Assembly (NCBI GenBank): GCA_002407905.1
Contig: DHPL01000052.1
Location: 1-11,158 of the forward strand
Reading direction: 5' to 3'
Source of the DNA: Anaerolineaceae bacterium UBA5365
GTDB lineage: Bacteria; Chloroflexota; Anaerolineae; Anaerolineales; Anaerolineaceae
DNA length: 11,158 bases
Shown: piece after piece, positions 1-6,793 of the stretch
Layout of the letters: every line of letters begins with the position of its first letter
How positions within the stretch are numbered: position 1 is the stretch's first letter
Notes under the pieces: generated by a model
What the model saw: the letters and a program-made list of their open reading frames with translations, nothing else
Told to the model about the DNA's origin: nothing
The model's database searches: none
Translations under genes and position numbers: made by a program

Positions 1-468
1 GAGTTTGACCGCCCTGCCCGCCCGTATACCTGCGAGCGCAAACCCTGGGAGAGGCGCGATGACCGTCCGCCACGGCGTGAATTTGACCGCCCTGCCCGCC
101 CGGAAACCGGCGAGCGCAAGCCTTGGGAGAGGCGCGATGACCGTCCGCCCCGCCGTGAATTTGACCGCCCTGCCCGCCCGGAAACCGGCGAGCGCAAGCC
201 TTGGGAGAGGCGCGATGACCGTCCGCCCCGCCGTGAGTTTGACCGTTCCGCCCGCCCGGATACCGGCGAGCGCAAGCCCTGGGAGCGCCGCGATGAGCGT
301 CCGCCCAGGCGTGAGTTTGACCGCCCTGCCCGCCCGGATACCGGCGAACGCAAGCCTTGGGAGAGGCGCGACGAGCGTTCGCCCAGGCGTGAGTTTGACC
401 GCCCCGCCCGCCCGGAAACCGGCGAGCGCAAGCCCTGGGAAAGGCGCGACGAGCGTTCGCCCCGGCGG
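1..468 (+). repeat. Six tandem 78-bp repeats inside a coding region
   Basis: Units begin at 1, 79, 157, 235, 313 and 391, each exactly 78 bp (26 codons). Units 79-156 and 157-234 are identical base for base. The others differ by a handful of substitutions (unit 1 has Tyr and Cys codons where the others have Glu or Asp and Gly; units 4-6 share later changes such as Asp to Glu in the RRDD/RRDE segment). Reading frame is preserved throughout. The array probably continues upstream of the window. Identity of adjacent copies points to recent slippage or unequal recombination. Confidence 0.95.
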
Positions 469-705
469 GACCAAAGTGCCAGCCCAGGCTACACTCCGCG
501 GCGCGGCACGGACTGGGCTGGTACTCGGGATCAAAAGCCGGCACAAGGCCGTGCAGACCGTCCGCCTCGCCGGGACAAGGCGGGATACCGCGGCCCATCC
601 CAACCGCGCGGAAATGACGCGCAGCGCCCGCCTAGGCCCCGCCGCGAATCCGACAGGGATTCACGCCCGCCCCGGAAAGACAACCCGGACCAGGAGCGAT
701 CATGA
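1..705 (+). CDS. C-terminal part of an Arg/Asp/Pro-rich tandem-repeat protein (5' end outside window)
   Basis: The reading frame starting at base 1 is open from the window edge to TGA at 703-705, with no start needed inside the window. It encodes six consecutive 26-residue units of the type EFDRPARPETGERKPWERRD followed by DRPPRR, then about 78 less regular residues still rich in Arg, Pro, Asp and Gly. The composition is highly charged and low-complexity, so this part is probably disordered. Tails of this kind are known on bacterial RNA-binding proteins such as DEAD-box helicases and pseudouridine synthases, where they bind RNA non-specifically. The catalytic domain, if any, lies upstream, so no function is assigned. 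The stop overlaps the next gene's ATG (ATGA), and the end of this gene supplies that gene's AGGAG, so the two are co-transcribed. The other two frames are also partly open because the unit is a multiple of three; this frame is chosen for its codon pattern and the overlap. Confidence 0.8.
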   Translation, partial: EFDRPARPYTCERKPWERRDDRPPRREFDRPARPETGERKPWERRDDRPPRREFDRPARPETGERKPWERRDDRPPRREFDRSARPDTGERKPWERRDERPPRREFDRPARPDTGERKPWERRDERSPRREFDRPARPETGERKPWERRDERSPRRDQSASPGYTPRRGTDWAGTRDQKPAQGRADRPPRRDKAGYRGPSQPRGNDAQRPPRPRRESDRDSRPPRKDNPDQERS

Positions 706-1886
706 GCCCATCCGGCGTTTTAAGCGGTACGATGCTCATCTACTGCCTGGGGGTTTTAGTACTGACCGGCGTCCTGGCGCTGGTGCTCATCGCCGGTATA
801 CGTAAACAGCGCCGCGAAATCGAGACCCTCAAAGCTACACCTGTGCTCAAGCCTTTCCCGCATCCTGCCCGGCAGCCCTTCTTGCTGCCCAGCGGGCTCG
901 ACCAGAAAACACTGGATGAGAAGATCCGGGAAGCCTATGCAGTTTGGCTCAGAACCTATGTAATGGTGGATAGTGAGCCTGGCCGCGCCTTCATTTACAG
1001 CGGCGTGCAGCCCACGCGTGAAAAAGGCCGGCGCCTGGAGCTGGCAGCCACCAGTTTGGGCCAGGCTTTTGGCATGCTGATCCAGCTGCTGATCGCCGGT
1101 GAAGACCCCATGGCTCAACAGCGTTTTGAACGTCTTTACCTTTACCTGCTGGCGCACCCGTCTGCTGAAGCGCCCGACCTGGCGGCCTGGCAGAGTTTTC
1201 CGGATGAACACCGTTCCAGCCCCGCGGACGCAGACCCCTACGCGGAAATGTTGATCAGCATGGCGCTCATTGCCGCCCAGGCCCAGTGGCCCCAGCGGGA
1301 ACGGGTGTTTTATGCCAACGCCGCGCGCACCCGGGCGGGTGTTCTGTTGCCCCTAATACAGGCTGCAGGCGCATCTGAGAGTAAGCGGGATACGGTGAAG
1401 GCGGTCTGGGGTTTTGACTCCCTGGCAGCCTGGACCCGCAACAAAGCATGGGCCGATCTGAGCCGTCAGCTGCCTGCGGCGGCTCCGGAGGGAACCTTGA
1501 CCTGGCTCCAGCTCTGGCAGGACGGTTTGGACGCGCTTTACGCTCCGGTTACACTGCGTGCGCCGGCTGGTGAAGCCCAGGCCAAAGCCATGGCCTTGCT
1601 GGAGGAGGCAATCCCAACTGAGGCGGACAAGCTGCGCTCGTATACCTACGCCGATTCAGCGCTCACCCGGTTTGCCGCGGCGGTCCCCCTATTACTGAGC
1701 ATGAACCAGCAGGAGATCACGGACCGCACCTGGAAAAAACTGGCCGAAACCGAACCCTGGCGCAAGGACGGGTTTGGAGCCAGCCTGCGCCTCCTGGGCA
1801 TGATCATCCTGGCGGGCCGCTTCTGGCTGCCGGATTTGGATTGGTCGGCCTTGCCTTTGGAAGAAAAACCGGAAATCCAGGCTTAA
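702..1886 (+). CDS. Membrane-anchored GH8-like protein, probable catalytic Glu missing
   Basis: 394 residues. ATG at 702 is preceded by AGGAG (692-696) at 5 nt and overlaps the upstream stop; an in-frame ATG at 732 is a weaker alternative. Residues about 12-32 form one hydrophobic helix followed by RKQRR, an N-terminal anchor. The soluble part recalls glycoside hydrolase family 8 (six-hairpin fold): an AYAVWLRTYV segment (79-88), a GR turn (94-95), TSLGQAFGM (117-125) where GH8 enzymes usually read T-SEGQ-YGM, a FERLYLYLL helix (142-150), and SSPADADPYAEM (172-183) resembling the GH8 S-x-DADxDIAYAL motif. The proton-donor Glu is replaced by Leu119, and the second motif is altered too, so the protein may be inactive and only bind glycans, or the family match may be structural only. 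That assignment is recognition by eye. The gene is translationally coupled to the repeat protein upstream and converges with a sugar kinase downstream, 1 nt apart. Function unknown. Confidence 0.6.
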   Translation: MSPSGVLSGTMLIYCLGVLVLTGVLALVLIAGIRKQRREIETLKATPVLKPFPHPARQPFLLPSGLDQKTLDEKIREAYAVWLRTYVMVDSEPGRAFIYSGVQPTREKGRRLELAATSLGQAFGMLIQLLIAGEDPMAQQRFERLYLYLLAHPSAEAPDLAAWQSFPDEHRSSPADADPYAEMLISMALIAAQAQWPQRERVFYANAARTRAGVLLPLIQAAGASESKRDTVKAVWGFDSLAAWTRNKAWADLSRQLPAAAPEGTLTWLQLWQDGLDALYAPVTLRAPAGEAQAKAMALLEEAIPTEADKLRSYTYADSALTRFAAAVPLLLSMNQQEITDRTWKKLAETEPWRKDGFGASLRLLGMIILAGRFWLPDLDWSALPLEEKPEIQA

Positions 1887-1887
1887 A

Positions 1888-2826
1888 TCACATCACGTTG
1901 ATCACGCGCACTTCAACGCGGCTGAGCATCGCATCTACATCTGCCTGCCTAACGGCGCTAAGCGCACCTTTTTGGATGGTCGCCGCGCCAAAGGCGGCAC
2001 CCAGGCGGGCAATATCCTGCAGGCTCATTCCCCTAAAAAAACCCAGCACAACACCGGCCATGATCGCATCGCTCGCGCCGGTGGCCACCTTAACCGGCAT
2101 GCGCGGCGGTGTGGCCAGAACCATCTCGTGTTGGGTAGCCAGAAGCAAGCCCATATCATCCAAGCTTAACCCCACGTGCTTTACACCGGTGCGCAAAAAA
2201 GCCAGGGCGGCGCGCTTGGCGTCATCGTAATTTTTGATGGTAAAGCCCAGATAGGCTTCCGCTTCCAGCACGCCCGGTTTTACCAAAAATGGAGCCTGCT
2301 GCAGGCCCAGCCGCAAGGGTTCATCGCTGGCGTCAAAGAATACCCGCACGCCCCTGGCATTGAGCAGTTCGATCAACTGGGCGTAAAAATCTTCCGGTAC
2401 GGCCTGAGGCAGCGAGCCGGCCAGCACCCATATGGAGTTAGGCTTGGCCAGTTGGGCGGCTTTATCCAGCATGGCCTGGATGGCCTCGGACGGGATGGCG
2501 GGGCCGCCTTCGTTTACCCTCACATACCACTCGCCTTCGTCTTCGAGGATGAGGGTATTGCTGCGGGTCTCAGCATCCACCCAAATCAGGTCGGTATGCA
2601 CGCCCAGGCGGGTCAGCCCGTCTTCCAGCATCTTGCCCGTACTGCCGCCTACCCAGGCGATGGCCCGGCTTTCTTCCCGTAAAATGCGCAGAGCCCTGGA
2701 GACATTGAAGCCTCTTCCGCCCCAGTCTATGCGGCCATCGTTGGTACGAATTACCTCGTTGAAGCGGATTTTTTCAACCAGCAGCGTTCGATCTACGCTG
2801 GGGTTGGGGGTTAGCGTAGTGATCAT
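1888..2826 (-). CDS. PfkB-family sugar-phosphate kinase (1-phosphofructokinase/tagatose-6-phosphate kinase type)
   Basis: 312 residues, the usual length of the 1-phosphofructokinase group of the PfkB (ribokinase-like) fold, which transfers phosphate from ATP to a sugar phosphate in the cytoplasm. It begins MITTLTPNPSVDRT like FruK/LacC, has the GGRGFN substrate-binding motif (36-41), LAGSLP (135-140), LVKPG (181-185) and the C-terminal PfkB signature ATGASDAIMAG (248-258) with the catalytic Asp at 253. The signature normally reads GAGD; here the anion-hole glycine is Ser (GASD). ATG at 2826 is chosen because the frame upstream of it runs over the end of the preceding membrane gene and because the family consensus starts exactly here. 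There is no Shine-Dalgarno; an extended -10 lies 7 nt upstream, suggesting a leaderless transcript. Substrate (fructose-1-phosphate, tagatose-6-phosphate or another) cannot be told from sequence. No PTS fructose permease is nearby. Confidence 0.9.
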   Translation of the reverse strand: MITTLTPNPSVDRTLLVEKIRFNEVIRTNDGRIDWGGRGFNVSRALRILREESRAIAWVGGSTGKMLEDGLTRLGVHTDLIWVDAETRSNTLILEDEGEWYVRVNEGGPAIPSEAIQAMLDKAAQLAKPNSIWVLAGSLPQAVPEDFYAQLIELLNARGVRVFFDASDEPLRLGLQQAPFLVKPGVLEAEAYLGFTIKNYDDAKRAALAFLRTGVKHVGLSLDDMGLLLATQHEMVLATPPRMPVKVATGASDAIMAGVVLGFFRGMSLQDIARLGAAFGAATIQKGALSAVRQADVDAMLSRVEVRVINVM

Positions 2827-2833
2827 GGTATAG

Positions 2834-2842
2834 ATTGTATCA
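2834..2842 (-). promoter_or_regulatory. Extended -10 promoter of the PfkB kinase, leaderless arrangement
   Basis: On the minus strand TGATACAAT (TGn plus TACAAT, 5 of 6 matches to TATAAT) sits in the 23-bp gap between the membrane gene's stop and the kinase ATG. Seven nucleotides (CTATACC) separate the hexamer from the ATG, so transcription would start at or next to the A of the start codon. No good -35 is present at 16-18 bp, which is usual for extended -10 promoters. There is no ribosome-binding sequence upstream of the ATG. Confidence 0.5.
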
Positions 2843-2849
2843 AAGCCGC

Positions 2850-3737
2850 TTAGTTCAAAGGGAATCTTACGAACAAATAAGCCAGAATACCGCATAGCAA
2901 TATTTGGTAGCTCACGTAAATGATGAAGCGCTGAAAATAATCCCGCCAGTCCAGCCAAATCACACGCAGGAGCAGGTAGTTAAAGAGGGGCAATAGCGCC
3001 AGAAGCAAAAAACCGTAGCCGTAAACCCCCAGTAAAACGGAGTTTAAGATCACCAGCCCGCTCACCAGGGTCCACCATTGCAGGATGGCGCCAAAATCGC
3101 TGCTCTTGAGCAGCCAGTTAAGTTTGTTAGGCACGGAATCGATCTTCCAGGTGATGCCCATTGAGAATTGCACAGGTATCAGGGCCAGGGAGAAGAAAAA
3201 GGGTTCGGCTGTAACCAATTTCTGGTAATGCCAAACTGCCGAATAACTGATAAAGCAGGTGAACACAACGGTATCCACTACTTCCATGGAAAGGAAGGAA
3301 TAAAGCGAAATTTCCGGGTCGCGCAAGCGGGGCATGTAGAAGCTCGCCCTGTACCAGGCAACAAAGCCTCCAACGAGGTGAAAAATAAGGATCTCCCAAA
3401 ATGGGGTGCCTCGGGCAGCCATATTGACCAGGAGGATCACGTCAAATACAACTGCCAAGGGGATCGAGACAAAGCGGTAGGTCTTGCGATCCCGGGGGAA
3501 ATTACCTAGGACGCCAGGCCGCAACAGGAGGTCCATCCAGTCTGAAAGGGTGTAGAAGATGTACGGGGTGGCGAAGCCAAAAAAGACCAGATTGGCATCC
3601 ATTTTTCCATAGTATGCCGCACTGGTCAGCATTACGACCATCATCGCAATGAACGCTACAACGATATGGCTGTCCCTCACGAAGTCGTAAAGTATGGCTC
3701 TTGATTCACGCGCGGGCGGAGTCTCAGCAGTGACCAT
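2850..3737 (-). CDS. Polytopic membrane protein of unknown function (intact paralog)
   Basis: 295 residues from ATG at 3737; GTG at 3746 (298 residues) and TTG at 3779 (309 residues) are in-frame alternatives, and none has a convincing Shine-Dalgarno. Using the 309-residue numbering, about nine hydrophobic segments are visible: roughly 38-57, 63-85, 103-121, 127-143, 160-183, 193-211, 231-251, 254-274 and 284-304. Conserved-looking features are SDW (79-81) after the second helix, YRASF (143-147) after the fourth, LKSS (224-227) and DWRD (277-280) before the last helix. No transporter, enzyme or receptor family was recognised. It aligns over its full length with the two-piece gene immediately upstream (3855-4739), so the two are tandem duplicates. 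The PfkB kinase follows 23 bp downstream of its stop. Function unknown. Confidence 0.8.
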   Translation of the reverse strand: MVTAETPPARESRAILYDFVRDSHIVVAFIAMMVVMLTSAAYYGKMDANLVFFGFATPYIFYTLSDWMDLLLRPGVLGNFPRDRKTYRFVSIPLAVVFDVILLVNMAARGTPFWEILIFHLVGGFVAWYRASFYMPRLRDPEISLYSFLSMEVVDTVVFTCFISYSAVWHYQKLVTAEPFFFSLALIPVQFSMGITWKIDSVPNKLNWLLKSSDFGAILQWWTLVSGLVILNSVLLGVYGYGFLLLALLPLFNYLLLRVIWLDWRDYFQRFIIYVSYQILLCGILAYLFVRFPLN

Positions 3738-3795
3738 AAGCTTCACTGGGATAATCTTAACCTCACGGCCGATAACCAACAGTTAACAGTAAGTT

Positions 3796-3801
3796 AATAT
3801 A
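3796..3801 (-). promoter_or_regulatory. Possible -10 element upstream of the intact membrane gene
   Basis: In the 75-bp AT-rich gap between the split membrane gene and the intact one, the minus strand reads TTATATATTAAC, giving TATATT as a -10 candidate. No recognisable -35 lies 16-18 bp upstream. A short inverted repeat, TTAAC-5 nt-GTTAA (3783-3797), overlaps the downstream edge and could be an operator or chance. The evidence is composition and one hexamer only. Confidence 0.25.
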
Positions 3802-3854
3802 TAAGTGCCTTGACTGTGTTTTTGGTATGCGGGATTGCAGGATTCCCTGTAGTT

Positions 3855-4376
3855 TTATAGGTGATCAGAGTATCTAAGCAAGATAAAGATGATCATCAGC
3901 GCCAGGAGGGCGATGATAAGAACGTAGCGTAATAGCTGCCAGATGAAGTCATCCCAGTTTTCCCAAATGGTTTTCACCACGATCATGGCAAACATGGGGA
4001 TGAGGATCGTGAGCAGTTGCAGCAGGGGGAACATACCGATGGCAATGACGATGACCGTGATCAGAATCGAGATAGCGCAGAGGATTAGGAGGATGTTGCG
4101 GTAGCGCATGCTGCTCAATTCCCGCCGAAGGCGGGGGACAACAGTTTCCAGTTCCCATACAAACATCACTACCACCATCATTGGGAGCATGCCCAGCCAA
4201 AGCACGGCGTTTTTGATCTCAAAGGGCAGCTGCAGGTAAAGCAGGGGAAGGCCGACTGTAAATGTAGTCCATACCACGGCATCAAAGAAGCGCAGTAAAA
4301 AGTAAACTTCAGCGCCAAGGTTCTTATCGCTGCGTTTGGGTTCAACATAAAAGGCACGTAAGGCCGCTGCGATCAT
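3855..4376 (-). CDS. C-terminal half of the split membrane protein, possible re-initiation
   Basis: 173 residues if translation restarts at ATG 4376; GTG 4385, directly after the TAG, is the other possible start. The TAG and GTG together form AGGTG (4387-4383), a match to part of the Shine-Dalgarno consensus, 6 nt before the ATG, so ribosomes that terminate could re-initiate. The chain has about five hydrophobic helices, a VPRLRRELSS loop and a WENWDDF segment before the last helix, all matching the second half of the intact paralog. It ends with TAA at 3855-3857. Whether it is made, and whether it pairs with the first half, cannot be told from the sequence. Confidence 0.55.
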   Translation of the reverse strand: MIAAALRAFYVEPKRSDKNLGAEVYFLLRFFDAVVWTTFTVGLPLLYLQLPFEIKNAVLWLGMLPMMVVVMFVWELETVVPRLRRELSSMRYRNILLILCAISILITVIVIAIGMFPLLQLLTILIPMFAMIVVKTIWENWDDFIWQLLRYVLIIALLALMIIFILLRYSDHL

Positions 4377-4385
4377 ACTAAGCAC

Positions 4386-4739
4386 CTAGAGCGCAAAGAT
4401 CTGAACAGGGGGCACGTTAGCCCGGACCATCATGAAAAACATCACAAAATCCGCGATGATCAGTACCACCAGGGACGCCCAGCGGTAAGCACGGAGGTGC
4501 CTGGCTTCCGGGCTGCTTAACTCCCGGCGCAGGAGGGCAAGGATCCAGTCTGAAACAGCATAAGTGCGATAAGTGAGCAATATCGCGAATAAGATGCCGC
4601 CCCAACTTACCTGGCCCACCTGAACGGTCTCTGAAAGCAATATCAGCAAGCCGGCAAGCATGACGGTGCCCAGGTGGCCCATGATCAAGATATCGCGGAA
4701 GAGTAGGCGCGGCTTAGTTGGCAATGGTTCTGAATTCAT
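4386..4739 (-). CDS. N-terminal half of the split membrane protein
   Basis: 117 residues from ATG at 4739 (TTG and GTG codons upstream, to 4775, are in frame but lack ribosome-binding sites). Three hydrophobic helices are visible, approximately residues 19-38, 45-66 and 82-101 of this form, followed by the start of a fourth that is cut by the TAG after QIFAL. SDW follows the second helix, as in the intact paralog. Upstream, GTGAGGGTTATCAAGATT closely resembles GTGAGGTTAAGATT in front of the paralog, either a conserved N-terminus (VRVIKI / REVKII) or a shared regulatory leader. A promoter candidate lies at 4789-4816. Function unknown. Confidence 0.65.
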   Translation of the reverse strand: MNSEPLPTKPRLLFRDILIMGHLGTVMLAGLLILLSETVQVGQVSWGGILFAILLTYRTYAVSDWILALLRRELSSPEARHLRAYRWASLVVLIIADFVMFFMMVRANVPPVQIFAL

Positions 4740-4788
4740 AACCCAAATCTTGATAACCCTCACCAATGATAACAAAAAAAAGCGAGGG

Positions 4789-4816
4789 TGTATAGATAAA
4801 TTTGGTTGAATTTCAA
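4789..4816 (-). promoter_or_regulatory. Candidate promoter of the membrane-protein/kinase group
   Basis: On the minus strand TTGAAA (4816-4811) and TATACA (4794-4789) are separated by 16 bp, lying between the end of the ABC exporter operon and the split membrane gene. A start near 4782 would give a leader of about 43 nt containing a run of eight T and GAGGG. The leader also holds ACCCTC and GAGGGT, which are complementary (4784-4789 with 4756-4761) and could fold over the GAGGG. The T run has no stable hairpin directly before it, so I do not call a terminator for the exporter operon. Confidence 0.45.
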
Positions 4817-4837
4817 GGCCTAGAACTTAAGCAGCTT

Positions 4838-6793
4838 TCAAGCAGCAGCAGCCTGAGCGGCTAAATTGGAGCCTGTCGGCCCGGTCATCTGCCCCTGCTG
4901 GTTGAGAAACTGGCTGTTGTACAAATCGGCGTAGAAGCCGTTCTGGGCCAGGAGCTGTTCATGGCTGCCCTGTTCCACGATGTCGCCATCGCGCAGGACC
5001 AGGATGCGGTCAGCATTGCGGATGGTGGAGAGGCGGTGGGCAATGATGAAGCTTGTCCGGCCTTTCATCAGCTTGTCCATGGCCTTTTGGATCAGCACCT
5101 CCGTGCGCGTGTCCACGGAGCTGGTGGCTTCATCCAGGATGAGGACGGCCGGGTTCGCCAGGACGGCGCGGGCGATGGTGAGCAGCTGCTTTTGACCGGA
5201 AGAAACATTGGTGGCTTCTTCATTCAGTTCAAAGTCGTACCCACCCGGCAGGGTGCGGGTAAAGTGATCGGCGTAGGCCAGGTCTGCAGCCCGAACAACG
5301 TCTTCATCGCTGGCGTCTTCATCACCGTAGCGGATGTTCTCGCGGATGCTGCCATTGAAAAGCCAGGTATCCTGCAGCACCATGCCAAAAATGCTGCGCA
5401 AGTCTTCGCGGCTTAAGTCCTTGATGTTGATGCCGTCCACCAGGATCTCGCCCTTATCGATCTCGTAAAAGCGCATCAGGAGCTTAACCAGGGTGGTTTT
5501 GCCGGCACCGGTAGGGCCTACGATGGCGATCTGCTGCCCCGGTTCCACTTTGATGGAAAAGTCATTGATCACCGGCTTGGCGGGGTCGTAGCCAAACTGA
5601 ACGTGGCGGAATTCGACCGCGCCGCGCACTGGGTCAGGTCTGGCCGCGGTGACGGTCTCGGCAACTTCTTCAGGTTCGTTCAGGAATTCGAAAACGCGTT
5701 CCGCTGCCGCCGCGGTTTGCTGCAGCACGTTGGAAATATTGGCGATTTGCATCAGCGGGTCCTGGAAGGAGCGCATATATTGGATGAAGGCCTGAATATT
5801 GCCCAGGTCCAGCTGGCGGCGGATGACCAGGGTGCCGCCCAGAATGGCAACGGCCACGTAACCCAGGTTGCTGATGAAGCGCATAATCGGCATGATCATG
5901 GTTGAAAGCCACTGCGCCTTCCAGGCTGTTTCGTGCAAGACGTCGTTCAGGCCCTCAAATTTGGCAATGCTGGCCGGTTCGCCGTTAAAGGCCTTGATCA
6001 CGATATGCCCGCCGTACATCTCTTCGATGTGCCCGTTGATATGGCCCAGGTATTCCTGCTGGCGCTTGAAGTAGCGCTGCGAGAAATTAACCACCACCCG
6101 GATGACTACCATGGTGAGCGGAACGATGGTCAGGGCGATGAGCGTCATGGTGACGTTGATGGTGAACATCATCACCAAAATACCGACCACCCCAACCAAG
6201 GAGGTGACCATCTGCGAAAGGCTCTGGTTCAGGGTAGTGCTGATGGTGTCCACATCGTTGGTCACACGGCTGAGCAACTCGCCCTGGGTCATGGTATCGA
6301 AGAAACGCAGGGGCAGGCGGTTGATCTTTTCGGAGATCTGCTGGCGGAAACGGTACGTGATATCGGCCGCCACGCTGACCATGATCTGCCCCTGAAGGAA
6401 GCTGAGCATGGCAGCCCCAACGTAGAGCAGCACCGCGCGGGTGAGGATGGTGGCGATGGCGCCAAAATCGATGCCGATCGGGTCGCCGGCGATCTGGCGT
6501 TGTACCCCGGCGTAGAGCTCGGTAGTGGCCAGGCCGAGTGTGCGCGGACCAAATATGTTCATGATCATGCCGCCGGTGGCCAGCAGAATGGCGATCATCA
6601 GCGTAATGCGGTATTTGCCCAGGTAGCCCAGCAGGGTTTTCATGCTGGCCTTGAAGTTTTTGGCGCGCTCTCCGGGCATCAGGCGCATCGCCGGGCCGCG
6701 GGCATGCGCGGTTTGGCCCTGGCGCTGATTGGGTTGGGCTGGTTGGCGTTCCTGGCCGTTGTTATTGTTGTTGGGTCTTCTGTTCTCGCTCAT
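4838..6793 (-). CDS. Heterodimeric ABC exporter, subunit with the competent ATPase site
   Basis: 651 residues, one transmembrane domain plus one nucleotide-binding domain, the ABCB/MsbA-like exporter layout. The N-terminus (1-40) is Asn/Gln-rich and polar with a run of five Asn. Membrane helices span roughly 62-82, 113-135, 196-236 (two) and 297-325 (two). The ATPase domain (about 391-625) has A-loop Tyr402, Walker A GPTGAGKT (426-433), Q-loop Gln474, signature VSSGQ (530-534), Walker B LILDE with catalytic Glu555, and H-loop His586. It should pump a hydrophobic substrate out of the cell, driven by ATP. ATG at 6793 overlaps the partner's TGA (ATGA) and has AGGAG (6803-6799) at 5 nt, so the two are coupled. 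The signature is slightly off consensus, as expected for the half that completes the partner's degenerate site. The C-terminus ends in an Ala-rich tail. Substrate unknown. Confidence 0.93.
   Translation of the reverse strand: MSENRRPNNNNNGQERQPAQPNQRQGQTAHARGPAMRLMPGERAKNFKASMKTLLGYLGKYRITLMIAILLATGGMIMNIFGPRTLGLATTELYAGVQRQIAGDPIGIDFGAIATILTRAVLLYVGAAMLSFLQGQIMVSVAADITYRFRQQISEKINRLPLRFFDTMTQGELLSRVTNDVDTISTTLNQSLSQMVTSLVGVVGILVMMFTINVTMTLIALTIVPLTMVVIRVVVNFSQRYFKRQQEYLGHINGHIEEMYGGHIVIKAFNGEPASIAKFEGLNDVLHETAWKAQWLSTMIMPIMRFISNLGYVAVAILGGTLVIRRQLDLGNIQAFIQYMRSFQDPLMQIANISNVLQQTAAAAERVFEFLNEPEEVAETVTAARPDPVRGAVEFRHVQFGYDPAKPVINDFSIKVEPGQQIAIVGPTGAGKTTLVKLLMRFYEIDKGEILVDGINIKDLSREDLRSIFGMVLQDTWLFNGSIRENIRYGDEDASDEDVVRAADLAYADHFTRTLPGGYDFELNEEATNVSSGQKQLLTIARAVLANPAVLILDEATSSVDTRTEVLIQKAMDKLMKGRTSFIIAHRLSTIRNADRILVLRDGDIVEQGSHEQLLAQNGFYADLYNSQFLNQQGQMTGPTGSNLAAQAAAA

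Larger units (their letters stand above)
3855..4739 (-). pseudogene. Membrane-protein paralog interrupted by one in-frame TAG
   Basis: The reading frame from ATG 4739 to TAA 3855-3857 is continuous except for TAG at 4388-4386, giving 117 residues, the stop, then 176 residues without frame change. Together they match the length and order of the intact neighbour encoded at 2850-3737. Shared landmarks (neighbour / this gene): SDWMDLLL / SDWILALL, VVFDVILLVNMAARGTP / IIADFVMFFMMVRANVPP, WYRASFYMP / ALRAFYVEP, VPNKLNWLLKSS / VPRLRRELSS, IWLDWRDYFQ / IWENWDDFIW. The TAG aligns with about His134 (309-residue numbering) of the neighbour, inside the fourth membrane helix. A single substitution explains it. 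It could be a true pseudogene, a two-polypeptide split gene, a readthrough site, or a consensus error. No other frameshift or stop is seen, so any loss would be recent. Entries for each half follow. Confidence 0.7.

Noticed and set aside
1..468. Tandem repeats as a CRISPR array
   Set aside because: The units are contiguous 78-bp copies with no unique spacers and keep an open reading frame.
5..805. Long plus-strand ORF with MTALPARxPAS repeats
   Set aside because: It is the +1-shifted reading of the 78-bp repeat array. Because the unit is a multiple of three and this frame has no stop within it, it stays open by default. The frame starting at base 1 fits the overlap and ribosome-binding site of the next gene.
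2176..2833. Two plus-strand ORFs across the kinase
   Set aside because: Antisense shadows of the PfkB kinase, with no motifs of their own.
2827..2958. 44-residue N-terminal extension of the kinase
   Set aside because: It overlaps the coding end of the membrane protein in another frame, and the kinase family begins at MITTLTPNP.
4773..4781. Run of eight T (minus strand) after the ABC exporter operon as a terminator
   Set aside because: No stable GC-rich stem stands immediately before it; the nearest complementary pair flanks the T run instead of preceding it.
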